A stretch of DNA of 64,000 nt from Siderastrea radians (lineage: Eukaryota > Cnidaria > Anthozoa > Scleractinia > Rhizangiidae): NCBI GenBank assembly GCA_964017195.1, contig OZ024896.1, forward strand, positions 6,883,442 through 6,947,441. The letters run 5' to 3'. This document shows positions 1 to 10,607 of the stretch, piece after piece; position 1 is the first letter of the stretch; each line of letters begins with the position of its first letter. The notes beneath the pieces are model-generated. The model saw nothing but the letters and a program-made list of their open reading frames with translations, did no database searches and had not been told where the DNA came from. The position numbers and the translations under genes are program-made.

Positions 1-1069
1 CAAAAATATTTAAACGATTTCTATGATTTTTGGTGTTTCTATGATTTTTTTTGTGGGTGTGAAAACGTTGGAGTATCAACATATATTTAAAGCCCCATTT
101 TTGCAAAAAATATCCATAATTTTGGCATCCTACGACAGATTTTTTCCTAAATTCGTCAAATAAGCCTCAAAGCCCTCACGTTTTGTATCTGCAAGCTTGT
201 ACACAATCACGACCATAGACCTCGACGCACAAATAGCAGAAGAGTGCAGCCAGTCTATCTCCTATCTGAAAGGCTGATGTTACCCAAAGCTTTATTAAAA
301 GAAACTGAGTAATCACAACCTACAGCGAACACAGCGCTACAAGAAGAAAAACTTTATGCTGTATGCAGGGTGAAATTAAATGTCTTCTATTTATCTGACT
401 TACTGTGTAAAATATAGCATCTGCGGAAAACTCTTACCAGTTATTAGCACCGTAGGTTCCCTTTCTGAGGAGGAATAAAGCCAAGTAGTCCTAACCATCC
501 GCTTTTCAACTGCAGGGAAAACTCTTGTGCTTGATAATTATAAGATGTTTAAGATTTCTGGCTTTGCTTCACATTCCGCACGAGTAGTTTGCCACTTAGG
601 GATAAAGTTGCACCGAGGAATTGTCCAATGCGTTTTATTTCTAGACAACTGGCTGACTTAGAGAGCTGAATGGAGTGCTAATAGAAGGAAATTAAGTAGT
701 TTTGATTATGCGTGTAGCTTACCCTAAAAGTAGCTGTCTTTGAAGTTCTTTGTTCCCAATTTATTTTTATTTTTCTGATTGGTTGACCAAATTCTTGAAA
801 TCTAAAGATCACGTGATCGACCCTCTTAAATTATGGGCTGGGACTTGAAGGATGGAAGAGAACGATAAAATAGCTAGATCAGATGAATCGCTGGAATTTT
901 TAACCTCTAACTTTGAGGTTAGAATACTTTCAAGCAATTATTGACCGGTGATCATAGGCTGTGAAATTAGGGATATGGCAAGTGTTTTATTTTAACATTA
1001 TCTTGTAACCTGATGAATCTCCCGTGGATAAATAGGGATCTTTTTGTCTTGTTTCTTGGGGTTCGAAAT
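1..1069. other. Host intergenic DNA, no feature recognised
   Basis: AT-rich sequence with only short chance reading frames on both strands. I see no domain, RNA gene or clear repeat structure in it. Confidence 0.5.
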
Positions 1070-1401
1070 AAAATCCCACATTGAATTTTGGAGTCTTACA
1101 AGTACCCAGAAAAGATTAAATAACAATAACAAAGACAACAATACTTCTTGAATGGTTGTTTTTGTTCGTTTATTTAACATACTATCGCAATAAACGTCCC
1201 CAGATGTATGTAGTCATTCTTACAAACGACCCGAAAAAATACTTGCCAAAATTTTTTTACCCCAAAAATCCCGAAATCGTGAATTTCAACCTCCCCCCCC
1301 CAAAAAAAATCCTTCGCACCTCCCCATCACTTAACCCCCCCCCCCCTTTGGGCTCCACACCTCAAAGCTATTACCTGTAAGGAGAATTGTCTGTGGTACT
1401 A
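1070..1401 (+). repeat. Segmental duplicate of 62260-62606
   Basis: The stretch from the AAATCCCACATTGAATTTTG block through the C-rich run and the CTCCACACCTCAAAGCTAT block recurs in the same order and orientation at about 62260-62606. In the second copy the sequence then runs straight into a GCTAAGTGCTTGTTTATTTT block that here lies only at 2738, after an insertion. Both copies lie near PAN/EGF/fibrinogen-like gene fragments, so the block was probably duplicated with the gene family. Confidence 0.7.
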
Positions 1402-2734
1402 ATAGCCTGCGGTGCAGCCGGACGTGCTACTCAAAACCTAGATATACTCCGTCTGCGTAACGGCTTCCAAAAGATTGTTCTAGTATCCCGCAGGTTTGCA
1501 GGGATATCTGTATCGTTTCACAGGGCGCAGAGGAGTCATATTTGACCGTAATGCTGGCTAAATATTCATCGCACAAATCGATCTTGTTGATTCAAAACAA
1601 TAAACGTGACTGAACAAAGCATCATGCTATCGGGTTACGCGTCTGGTGAAATTCCATCCGCATGACGAAAACTGCACACAGCAGTTGCTGTGGGCGTATC
1701 ACCAGTTACTAACAGCCGGCACTTCGTGCCTCGTTTCGGAAAGTTTCGCTTTCCGATAACGTCGCCCTTTGGCCGACCATTGTCGGCCTTTTGTCTTGCG
1801 GATAGAATTTCACCAGACGCGTAACTAGATAGCATGCTTTGTTCAGTCACGTTCATTGTTTTGAATTCAAAACAAGATCGATTTGCGCGATGAATTTAGC
1901 CAGCATTACGGTCAAATATGACTCCTTTGCGCTCTATGTCCGTTTCTGTTTGGCTATACTCTTACGCGCTTTTTGTTTGGACAATTGATGGACATTTACT
2001 CACGCAACAGATCACTGAATGCTAAAACTAAATTTGTAGTTTTGTATTCCTCTGAGCTTTCCGTAGAATAGCTTAATCTTTGCGCGCTGATGATTTCGAT
2101 AGAAAATGTTGGTGATTCCAGAAGAAAGTTGGAAAGGGCGTTCCAAGCCGTAAAAGAGCAGTTTGAAATTGATAGTCTTCTGCCCGAGCAGGAAACCTCA
2201 CTGCAGGAATTTCTTTTAGGTTGAAATAAGTTCGTGAGTTTGTAGACAGATCTTTGATTTTCCAGTGCCTTTCAATCGCGGCGTACGCTCTTTTCCTGAG
2301 TCCTCGTAGTTCCAGTGTTATCGTAGCGATATCACCGTTGCGATCGCTTTTGAAAGACCAGGTTCGTCATCTGATATTGGAGTTCCAGCGATTGCTATTA
2401 CTGACGACGAGGACAACAAACTCATCCAGCGGGTCCTAATAAGCGGCAATTAGGTGTTCATTTATGGGTCTCCCTATTGCTTGCTCTCTACTGAGTCTTC
2501 AAGAAGCATCTTTGAAATCATCGAAGGTTTCATTCTGGTTTTCAAACGACAAAACCATCGATTATTTTTAGCAATGTGGAGTATTGTGTGATCTGTTGCA
2601 TAACTGAAATGTCCATTTGCAAAGCGGGCAAGAATCTAGCCAATCAGAAACGGATACACATATCTCTGCAAACCGCGGGATATCAGAACAAACTTTTGGG
2701 AGCCGTTTATATACTGTCTGCGACGCAGGCTATA
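1402..2734. mobile_element. Insertion absent from the paralogous copy, probable non-autonomous DNA transposon
   Basis: The paralogous copy at 62.6 kb reads GTGGTGCTAAGTGC, like an empty site. Here GTGGTACTA is followed by about 1.33 kb and then GTACTAAGTGC, so about 6 bp (GTACTA) is repeated at both ends. The insert begins ATAGCCTGCG and ends CGCAGGCTAT, a short imperfect terminal inverted repeat. I find no transposase. It contains the foldback at 1525-1932. The exact ends are uncertain by a base or two. Confidence 0.55.
1525..1932. repeat. Foldback inverted repeat with three small hairpins in its loop
   Basis: Arms 1525-1664 and 1796-1932 are near-complementary (for example GGAGTCATATTTGACCG on the left and its complement near 1905-1926). 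The loop carries three consecutive perfect stem-loops: GGCAC/GTGCC at 1718-1730, CGGAAAG/CTTTCCG at 1737-1755 and GGCCGAC/GTCGGCC at 1771-1788. There is no coding potential. Confidence 0.75.
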
Positions 2735-3031
2735 GTACTAAGTGCTTGTTTATTTTATGGTCTTGTCTGACGTCATCTTTTTTACCTCTCGCATTTTAAT
2801 ATTCACCCGCTACAGTTTTGTTCACAAAGAGCTTCTATAAACAAAGAGCTTCTATATACTTTTGAGTCTGTGGACGGTGAAGTGAGCTCTCAAATTGTGG
2901 CCATTCAAATAAACGCCTCCGAGCAGTACATTCTATAGGTGCTGAAAACTCTATAAACGAACTCTTTGAAGAGTGTACAACGGTTTTAAAAAACAAAGTC
3001 ACGCGTCACGCTTTGTAGCTAAAATTGCGTC

Positions 3032-4297
3032 TTAAGGCAACTTGCTTCCAATCCACTGTTGAGTTGTCGAGTTCAGATTTGCAGTGCATCGAAATGCAGA
3101 GTTTAAATATAGATAGAGACCAAAGTTCTGTTCCATAAATACACCGTTGCTACCATGAAACAGACAACCGGCAAGTGTAGAGCTGAGGTCGCCGTTGATA
3201 TGCCAAGCCTTCCTTTGCCACGTTCCTGCAGTGCATTCCTGGCAGTCAATTCCCCGTATGTTTAGATATTCATATGTGCGACACTGCTCTATCCAATAAC
3301 CAAACAGATTGTGACCTTCCAACTTTGCGCGTGCGTAGTCGGTGTACACGAGACCATCATCCGGGAAGTTGCAAGTGGCTCTTAAGTGGGTTGATGCGTC
3401 AGCAATTGACTGCATTCGGGACAAAGACAAGCGATAAGCATTCCAGTTGACCTTACCGCCACCTTCATTGACAGGATGATCAACGCCAAAACTATAATCC
3501 TTGAACTCAGGTCATTGTTTGCAAGCGCGAAAGATTGTACTAACACCCAAACATAACCAGCTTCGGAATCAAAATCGCAGTAGACTGGAAAAAGGTTTTT
3601 TGAGAATCGTAGAGGAAGTGCATTCCAGATATTTTGGCGCCATTTGTTGCCAGATCTTTGCAGCTGCGGGGATTTTTCTCGCATCGCTGACCAGTATAAT
3701 CAGCACGGCAAGTACAGTTGAACCTCACAGTGGTGGGGTCACAAATCTCCTCACAGGTCCCTCCCTGGAGACATGGATTGCTTTGGCAACATTTGTTGAC
3801 ACAGTAATCTCGTCCTTGAACAAAACTTCCACCATTCTATTAAAACATAATGAAAACAAAATTTGAGCATGTTAGGTCTCAGCCGATTTTTTTGTGTCGT
3901 CTCGTAAGGAGATTTAACTTGTGCGAGTAAATTTTGCAATACTGAAAAGACTTACGTCAACTTTATACTCTCTCTCCAAATCATAATAACTTGCTCCAGC
4001 TTTGTATTTCAGTGCTGCTGGGTCCATCTCTTTATTTACGTTGTTCAATTCACAGTTGTTTCTTTCTTTGTTGTGTACGTAGTTCATAGAAATACAGCGA
4101 CAATCCTCTCGGCACATCACGTGACAATGAGTGACTGTATCCACAGTCAAGTTTTTAAACACGTGACCTTCAAGGGCGTGGTCGGGAACCACGTTCTTGT
4201 TTATAGCAAAGTTGATGTTTTGACAGATTCCATCTGTAAAGGCGCGAGATATTCCCAGCAGAAGAGACAATGCAAGGAAATAGTCAAAGATTTCCAT
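3032..4297 (-). pseudogene. PAN/apple + EGF + fibrinogen-like gene, frameshifted copy
   Basis: Two exons on the minus strand. Exon 1 (4297 down to 3956) begins MEIFDYFLALSLLLG, a signal peptide, and continues with a Cys-rich PAN/apple-type domain. It ends at a GTAAGT donor after 114 whole codons. Exon 2 begins after a TTTTAATAG acceptor at 3836 and encodes an EGF-like module ending in CTCRADYTGQRCE, then a fibrinogen-C-like region. Compared with the intact paralog at 43884-45184, exon 2 shifts frame twice: near 3595 in the run of A residues after LYDSQ, and again near 3510. The C-terminal 132 residues (3430-3032, ending IGSKLP) remain open. It is probably a pseudogene, unless the two shifts are assembly errors. 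The product would be secreted; the family function is unknown, possibly recognition or adhesion. Confidence 0.7.
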
Positions 4298-7227
4298 TTG
4301 GCTTGAAATTGAGTGTGGCCCCCTGAAGCATTTGTGAAATAAAGCAAAACACTAAGAGGTAGCATGTATGCTCGTTTATCAAGACACTTTCTGTTTTGTT
4401 TAATGACAGGATATTAGATCATTGTTTCTTAGCAGAAGAGAGAGGGAATTCTAAAAACTGAGTGCAATGCAAGGAGCTTTGTTGCGAGCAGTTAGGTCTC
4501 CGGACTGAGGAAACAGCTTGTTTGTTCAGGTCGTGTGAGCTAAAAGCTAAGAAAAAGCAATTCTACAGCTGACTTCTTAGACTGTTTATAAAGTAAACCA
4601 CACGATACAAACACAAACAAGCTGTTTTCTTTTTTGTTTATAAAATAAAATTCTAAAAAAACAATACATTATTACTACAGAATCAAAGAAACAGTGTTTA
4701 GCCAATTAAAGGCCTCTACGATGGACTGTAAAAACTAAAGAACTCCAGGAAAGACCACCATATAATGAAAAAAAAGAAATGCGGGGAGTCGACTTTGCAG
4801 TTTACAAAAACTACAACGATAGATTAAATCTGTTCAGAAAAGCATTTTCTTCTTGATATTGCGTGCTTTTCAATATTTGAATCTTCTGTTCTAGATTGTC
4901 GAATTAGCGGTCTACCTGAAGAAAACATTTTTTGTGGGAGGAATTAATTTCCTGGTAAAGGGATCTCAAAAATCTTCAAAACAGAAGGTTTAAAATAAGA
5001 GCTCCACTTGACATTTGCCTTCTTATTACATGCTGGAAAATTCTTAGGTCTGATCAGATAGATCCTTATTATCAAGTTCACAAACGAGCTCTTGAACTGT
5101 CAAAAAAAGAAAACTTTGACGAGCAATTCGTCTTAAAAACTGAAAAATGTCATCTTAGAGTGGCTAGCTAAAAAAGCTAAAAAACAAGATACATGTCATC
5201 CAAATGAAATCTGCGTCAACATAGCTTCCTCTTTCCCAAGGATGTAAAATACTACTTTCTCTAACAATTATCATCGCTTAAAATAGCTGCGCGCCTTTTA
5301 CTAATATTATTAAGAAATACTGTCACAAAAGTATTAAGGAATCTCGATCACGAATCATTGAACAATTAATATTTCTTCTTCGTTGGATTCGTGAAACACA
5401 CGTCTTTGTATTATTAACGAATTAACAAATTTTTCCTAACACAGGCAGTGAAAAGTTTATCCTCGGATTTAATTCTAATATTAAACCAAGAGAAAAACGC
5501 TACTCTTCAGTACTTTAGTGTACTACTATATTCCCTGTTTGAACAAGGTAGAAAAGGTAGAAAAGTTTGATGTGACCATTAATACAAACGTTTTTAGGTA
5601 GTACTAATTTCCTCGTGGCTTTTTTTTGTGATGGTTTTAACGTGGAATCTATGGATGAATCTCTCAAGAGTGGCTATTCAAATGAAGTCTATAGAGCGCA
5701 ATCTTCTTGTCATGGATACTTTTCTATATTCAAAAAAAGAAGAAGAATAAAAACATAATCGCTCTTACGAATTAAGAACAAAAACGTACCTCAAGGTGCT
5801 GACTTGTTTGGTTATATCAACGACCTAACTTTTTCTCACAGACGAAATTGTAGAAATTACCTAACTCGTTTTTCGTCTGACCAACTGACTTAATAACGTT
5901 TTGAGAACTTGAGCCAAATAAAAACTTTCGAAATGAACAAGAATTATATACCCTTTCCGCTTGTTTGCATCGTTACCTCTCACGTCAGCAAGATTCATGA
6001 CTGACTGTCACCGCATGTGAGGCAATAAACTTTTATTACCGCTTCACTGGCTTAAGTAAACTACAATTGTGCGTATATCTGGTAGCACAACTTTTCACGC
6101 GAGGGCAGTTCGGTTTGGTAGCACGCTGCTCTGGTTTCCATGTATTAATTATTAATTTTAACTCATAGCTCTAACTAAAATATTATAATTTTAAGACTTC
6201 ATTAAATCTACAATAAAAGCTCAACCCCCTCTTTTTTCTTCTTATCCACCGACAAAATTCTCACAACTTCAAACTGAACATCGAACTGCATAGTTGTAAC
6301 AGACACATCGTTTTGTTCACGTAAATATTAATGAGGAAATCCGTAAACCTCTTTTAAAAAAAGAAAAATTGTATCAGTGACCGAATTTAATGCTCTCTTA
6401 AAGGGCACTGTTCAGTCGTTCATAGATCTTACTTCTGTTACTTTACCAACCATAAAAACTTTATGCGCTTGTTGACAAAAACAAGACACTAGTGTGATAT
6501 ATTTTACAGTATGATACTTGAAAGTGTTGTTTAACTAGTATATGCTTACAATGTTACGCTATACCTACATCACTTTCACATTACTTACATACAATTACTT
6601 ACCGCCAAACTTTACAACCGTAAACTAAGTTTCGTTACTATCAAATACATTTACACACTTTAAGCATGCATGAAAACACTTTGGATTTTATAAATTGGGT
6701 ACAGTTTCGAAGTACAGTATCTCTAACCTTCATAGTGAATACTAAGCGATTAAGATCGTGTCTTAAGGCTAATGGTCCGTTCGCGAGCTTGACAAAAGAA
6801 ACATGACATGACAAAGAAACGCCTATAAAAGCCAATAAACTCTGATTTAAGATAAAAAGTAGCTTGAGGATTTCTTTTGCTGGAAACGTTTTGGAAGAGT
6901 TACTTTGGCCTTCAGGTCGAGGTTTAGAAGCTTTAGAGTGGAAACTGAAGGAAGAAATCGGCTTGAAAAATTTTCATTAAATGCTAATCCTAAATTAGGG
7001 TAATCGTGCCTTGACCGATTCAGCCCATAACACGAATGTATGAAGCCAAAAATGTTGCATGTTCTTCTCTCTTTCAAAAAATCGGTGATTTCCGTGTGGC
7101 TTGTGAATTTGGTCTGGTTCCCTGAAGCAGGTGTGAAAGATAACAAAACGTCAAGGGGTAGTGTGTCGACAAATTCGTAGTTGAGGCCTAGTTGAAACAA
7201 GAAGGTTTGGGCATGATGCAATTAAGA
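4298..7227. other. Host intergenic DNA, relic upstream region of a gene paralog near 7090-7190
   Basis: About 2.9 kb, AT-rich, with no convincing gene. Around 7090-7190 a block (CCCTGAAGCA..GTGAAA..AACA..GGTAG) resembles the sequence just upstream of the gene start at 4315-4370 and, more weakly, at 45205-45250. It may be the leftover 5' flank of another family member. Parts of 5660-5920 resemble 31610-31860 on the other side of the Polinton. Otherwise I see nothing here. Confidence 0.4.
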
Positions 7228-7457
7228 CTAGTACTACTTCCCTTTCGATGGGATACATCACAGGACACCCAGCATAAAAAGACTAGGATTATTACCACTC
7301 CACACTGGATGGGAGGCTAGTACATCACAGGAAACCCAGCATAACATGACTAGGAGTATTACTACTCCCCACTGGATGGGAGGCTAGTCCATCACAGGAC
7401 ACCCAGCATAAAGTGACTAGAAATATTACTCCTCCCTTCTGGATGGGATGCTAGTCA
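7228..7457. repeat. Tandem repeat, unit about 67 bp, roughly 3.5 copies
   Basis: Units begin CTAG and contain the blocks TACTCC, CTGGATGGGAGGCTAGT, CATCACAGGA and CCCAGCATAA, repeated three times with a truncated fourth ending GGATGGGATGCTAGT. The copies diverge by a few substitutions. Non-coding minisatellite of the host. Confidence 0.85.
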
Positions 7458-8235
7458 ATTGGAGGCTTACCTGCGACATTTTCGCTGGTTCCAGTTTATA
7501 CACCTGGTAAAGAGAAACAGTGTGATTTTTGATGGTTTCTTGCGTAAGAAAACGACCCGACATTTTTCAGACTAACTTGGTTCTAACTTCAGTAGCCTCG
7601 AGCCTCAAATCTCCTCCAATTGAAAGACTGAACCCCTAACTACCTTACCACCGCGTCTTCACGAGCGTACTTAGGACGACACGAAAAGTTCCTTTGTTTC
7701 AATTTTAGTGAAAGAATAAGAACGATTCGCAAGTCAATGGCAATTGTTTCCACATCTGTGTTGAATAATATTATAAAATAACCACGGCAGTTTATAGATA
7801 GACACATTACACAAACATGAACAATTTTTTTGCATTTAGAAACTAACTCACGGAAAAACACCGTGTCTCCATAGAACTGAAGCACAGATTTCAGCCAATC
7901 AGGACGTTCTGTGGGTCCACCGAACCGTTGAAGTTTAAATAAAAACCCTTTGAATTGTCAAAAGGATTCCAGAATAAACCACCAACCTGCGAATATTGCT
8001 GGGCGTCGTAACAGTTTACAAAGAATGTAATGAGTATTTCTGCAAAGCATTTTAATGAAAAGCTCGCCTGCAATCCCTGGTTTCACAACTTTTGTTCTAG
8101 ATTCAATCATTGTTTGCAAAATAAATTAATTCAAAGTTTAAAGTTTAAAGTTCAAAGTTTATTATTCAATTTTATAAGTAAAATAAAAAGGATTACACTA
8201 TCCCGCAAATAGCAATAGCTAGTCTGGGCGGGTAG
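7458..8235. other. Host DNA left of the Polinton
   Basis: Only short chance frames. The last 140 bases contain a degenerate TTTAAAGTTTAAAGTTCAAAG run typical of an old repeat end, so the Polinton may have inserted in or beside an older repeat. No gene recognised. Confidence 0.4.
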
Positions 8236-8241
8236 TGTTTA
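8236..8241. repeat. Left target-site duplication TGTTTA
   Basis: TGTTTA immediately precedes the AGTAGTAAATT terminus. The same hexamer in the same orientation follows the right terminus at 31078-31083. Six-base duplications are the rule for Polinton integration. Confidence 0.95.
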
Positions 8242-8495
8242 AGTAGTAAATTGGGCCCGTTTGGCCCAACTGCTGGCTTCTGATTGGTCGAGTGACGTCA
8301 TCACCGGAAGTGGAATGGGAAACCGCTGACCAGGTGTGAAAAAAGGATCGCGGGCTCATGCAACCGGAAGTCACGTGGTTTAGAAGGAGAAACCGCTGAC
8401 GAGTCTGAAAAATCGATCGTGGGCGCAGGGTGGATGAAAACCGCAGAGAAAAACGCGGGCGCAAAGTCCAAAGTCCAATTTGGGGAAGAGGGGTG
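8242..8495. repeat. Left terminal inverted repeat of the Polinton (254 bp)
   Basis: Reads AGTAGTAAATTGGGCCCG... and ends ...GGGGAAGAGGGGTG. Its reverse complement is found at 30824-31077; wherever I compared the two by eye they match without difference. Terminal repeats serve as replication ends and integrase substrates in this family. Confidence 0.95.
8283..8377. promoter_or_regulatory. Cluster of promoter-type transcription factor sites inside the terminal repeat
   Basis: In 95 bp the left repeat contains an inverted CCAAT box (ATTGG, 8283-8287), a perfect CRE palindrome TGACGTCA (8293-8300), two ETS-type motifs (ACCGGAAGTG 8303-8312 and ACCGGAAGT 8363-8371) and a CACGTG E-box (8372-8377). 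The same cluster is mirrored in the right repeat at 30942-31036. The motifs are seen directly; binding by host CREB/ATF, GABP/ETS, NF-Y and USF factors is inferred. Confidence 0.6.
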
Positions 8496-8497
8496 AC

Positions 8498-8518
8498 CCA
8501 TATATGGTCCATATATGG
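8498..8518 (+). promoter_or_regulatory. Two tandem CArG boxes
   Basis: CCATATATGG occurs at 8498-8507 and again at 8509-8518, one base apart, immediately inside the terminal repeat and upstream of the first gene. Both fit the CC(A/T)6GG consensus for serum response factor exactly. They lie outside the duplicated repeat, so they are specific to the left end. Confidence 0.6.
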
Positions 8519-8550
8519 TTTTGATATGGCACAAGTCCAAGTGGGTTAAA

Positions 8551-8558
8551 TATAAAAG
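8551..8558 (+). promoter_or_regulatory. TATA box of the first Polinton gene
   Basis: TATAAAAG followed by GGGG lies 39 nt before the ATG at 8590. The same spacing recurs before many other genes of the element. Confidence 0.7.
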
Positions 8559-8589
8559 GGGGTAAACCCTAAGTGAGGGAGTAGTCACC

Positions 8590-9642
8590 ATGAGTGTTTA
8601 CATCACGCTCCTGAGTGATCAAGCACAAGGCACGGGTCAAAAATTTACGGCGCGACTGCCTCGTTCTTATTATTTGGTGGAAGATGATTGGGAAGTGGCC
8701 TTGGTACATATGTCCCACCCTGGTTTTAATCAACCATTGGTAGATCAAACCAAACAGAATTGGACGCAACAAGATAGTCAGAACCATTGGATGAAAACAG
8801 ATATCAGATACATACCAAAACGTGCGGATGGCACGGCTCCCATTCAAGTGACCAAACAAATCCATTTACCACCAGGGTATTACTACAATTTGAAAGAAGC
8901 ATGGATCGCCATCGCGTACGAAATAGAAAAACAGCACATGGAAGTCATGATGGATATAGCCAAAATGGATGTGGACGATCAAGCCAAACGACAACAACTA
9001 GCCGCGCTGAACCTGGCTCAACCCTATGTGAAAATCACCAATGCCGGCATTGCCTCCGAATTAGATTCGTTGTATGTCCTCATCCCGGCCAATATGGAAT
9101 TTGAAATGGAATGGAAATTCGCTGGCTTGATGGGATTGGTGAAAGATGGAACGCCCACGGAACGCGTGGTGCAAGAAAAGAATTATCTGGTGAAACATAT
9201 TGTGGATTACAACGATCGCCATAAATGGGAAGTAACCACCGGACCTGTGGCCAAATATCCCCCGTTGGGTCATGTCTCCGTCAGCTTTACCCACCCCGAT
9301 TTCAAGTATGAGTTGTTCTTGGGTCCGAATCTGAGTCGACAACCCTTTCCTACCACCCCTACGGTGAAACCGCAACAAGGACAACAACAATTGATGATTT
9401 ACACGGACTTGGTGGCCCCGAGCATTGTGGGAAATCAAGAAAAAGGGTTTTTACGTACCTTGGATGCGGGCAATACCGATCAGCAATTTGATACGACGCA
9501 ACGGATGTATTTTCCTCTTGGCAAGACCATCTTTGACAGCCTTGAGATAGACATTCAAACAGCGAATGGACAGCCGGCTCCATTCAAACAAGGCCGAACC
9601 ATCATTACCCTTCAACTTTCCCGAAAAAGTCAACGAACATGA
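8590..9642 (+). CDS. Penton-like / minor capsid candidate 1
   Basis: 350 residues. The N-terminal motif VYITLLSD..KFTARLPRSYYLVEDDWEVALVHMSHP and a C-terminal block (LEIDIQTANGQPAPFKQGRTI, then TLQLSRK; described, not joined) match in position the ends of the two proteins at 15227 and 16266. All three are therefore distant paralogs. In Polintons, proteins of this layout lie beside the major capsid gene and are candidates for the penton or minor capsid protein; that role is inferred. The gene stands alone at the left end, next to the TIR/CArG region, with its own TATA box and an AATAAA signal 15 nt after the stop (9657). The start is favoured by TCACCATGA context and TATA distance. Its isolation and divergence suggest a specialised role, for instance a host-contact protein or an early copy. 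Confidence 0.6.
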   Translation: MSVYITLLSDQAQGTGQKFTARLPRSYYLVEDDWEVALVHMSHPGFNQPLVDQTKQNWTQQDSQNHWMKTDIRYIPKRADGTAPIQVTKQIHLPPGYYYNLKEAWIAIAYEIEKQHMEVMMDIAKMDVDDQAKRQQLAALNLAQPYVKITNAGIASELDSLYVLIPANMEFEMEWKFAGLMGLVKDGTPTERVVQEKNYLVKHIVDYNDRHKWEVTTGPVAKYPPLGHVSVSFTHPDFKYELFLGPNLSRQPFPTTPTVKPQQGQQQLMIYTDLVAPSIVGNQEKGFLRTLDAGNTDQQFDTTQRMYFPLGKTIFDSLEIDIQTANGQPAPFKQGRTIITLQLSRKSQRT

Positions 9643-9656
9643 TTGTGTAGAGAATC

Positions 9657-9693
9657 AATAAAAGATCACAACAACAAAGTGTCATACTTTATT
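9657..9693. terminator. Convergent polyadenylation signals
   Basis: AATAAA at 9657-9662 serves the plus-strand gene ending at 9642. TTTATT at 9688-9693 (AATAAA on the minus strand) serves the minus-strand gene ending at 9735. They are 25 nt apart between two convergent genes. Confidence 0.7.
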
Positions 9694-9734
9694 GGTCCTT
9701 CGTATACAACAAGTGAGTCCAAAACATGGGGTCC

Positions 9735-10607
9735 TTACTGAGAACTCAAAATGTTCTTCATGTGTGAAAGGACTTCGCTTGGGGTGTGGCCAAGAAAATG
9801 GGGTATGTTGCTGATTGTATCCGGATTCTTGAAGATTTTTCCCCAGAATCCTTCAGCGGCTCCGGTGTCTGTATGACAAATACCATACCACAGATGACCA
9901 TTCCAGATACGTTCGACTTCTTTCACAAATCGGGGGTCTTGTTTCCAATCGTAATGGAGGATTTCAATGACTGTGGTGGAATGGCTTTGTCGGATGTAAA
10001 CACATTGGGGGATGAGATGAGGATTCTTTCTCCAGTGGTCAGCACAGGCTACATGACAGGGTTTTCGACAGCAGATCAATAGGTTTTGATAGGTGACATC
10101 TTTGTGACAGACGGCACACGAGGTGGTGGGGAAAGGATTCAGTTCTTTCATGCTTGAAATGACTTCGCTGGGGGTGTGGCCAAGAAACTCGATGCGTTGA
10201 GATGAGCAATACCTGGGGTGGTGTTTTCCCCAGAACCCTTGGACGCCTCCCAAACATATGGGTTCACCGCACTTCAATTCATAATCGATACCATACCAGA
10301 GAGGAAGGAGGTGATGTATGATTCCCGGAAAAGTATGATGGTACCAGTAACGTTTGACTTCTTTCATAAATTGGGGGTCTTTTTTCCATTCTTCATGAAG
10401 GATTTCAAGGACGTGGATGCTACTTCCGTGGCAACATCTAAAGCAACCAGCGTCAGGATAGGTACTTTCTTTTCCCCACCGTTTGGCACAGGTTAGATGA
10501 CAGGGTTGTTCGCAGCACATCAAAATGGATGGTTTGGTGACAGGCTTCTTACACACCAGGCAAGGTTGGTATTGAGCCATCACTTGTTTGGCTTCTGGAT
10601 CATCCAT
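9735..10607 (-). CDS. Tandemly duplicated RING/PHD-like zinc-finger protein
   Basis: 290 residues made of two copies of one unit. Unit 1 has C16-x2-C19, C31/C32, C36-H37, C40 and C55-x2-C58, an order like C4HC3 RING/PHD fingers. It is followed by a helix with EILHEEWKKDPQF and then GFWGK and FLGHTPSEVISSMK (around 141-154). Unit 2 repeats this: C164-x2-C167, C179/C180, C184-H185, C188, C202, then EILHYDWKQDP, GFWGK and FLGHTPSEVL. Its last zinc pair is reduced to one Cys, so the second finger may be degenerate. A TATA box (10644-10637) stands 37 nt before the ATG, in a divergent promoter shared with the gene at 10865. Placement outside the structural block suggests an early accessory gene. 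Ubiquitin-ligase or chromatin-binding activity is possible but unproven. Confidence 0.6.
   Translation of the reverse strand: MDDPEAKQVMAQYQPCLVCKKPVTKPSILMCCEQPCHLTCAKRWGKESTYPDAGCFRCCHGSSIHVLEILHEEWKKDPQFMKEVKRYWYHHTFPGIIHHLLPLWYGIDYELKCGEPICLGGVQGFWGKHHPRYCSSQRIEFLGHTPSEVISSMKELNPFPTTSCAVCHKDVTYQNLLICCRKPCHVACADHWRKNPHLIPQCVYIRQSHSTTVIEILHYDWKQDPRFVKEVERIWNGHLWYGICHTDTGAAEGFWGKIFKNPDTISNIPHFLGHTPSEVLSHMKNILSSQ

Noticed and set aside
8219..8512. Short proteins encoded in the terminal repeats
   Set aside because: The identical roughly 80-codon frames exist only because the repeats are identical; no supporting features.
9735..10607. pRb-binding LxCxE motif in the accessory proteins
   Set aside because: I looked in the zinc-finger protein and the early pair; LICCRK and similar segments lack the glutamate.
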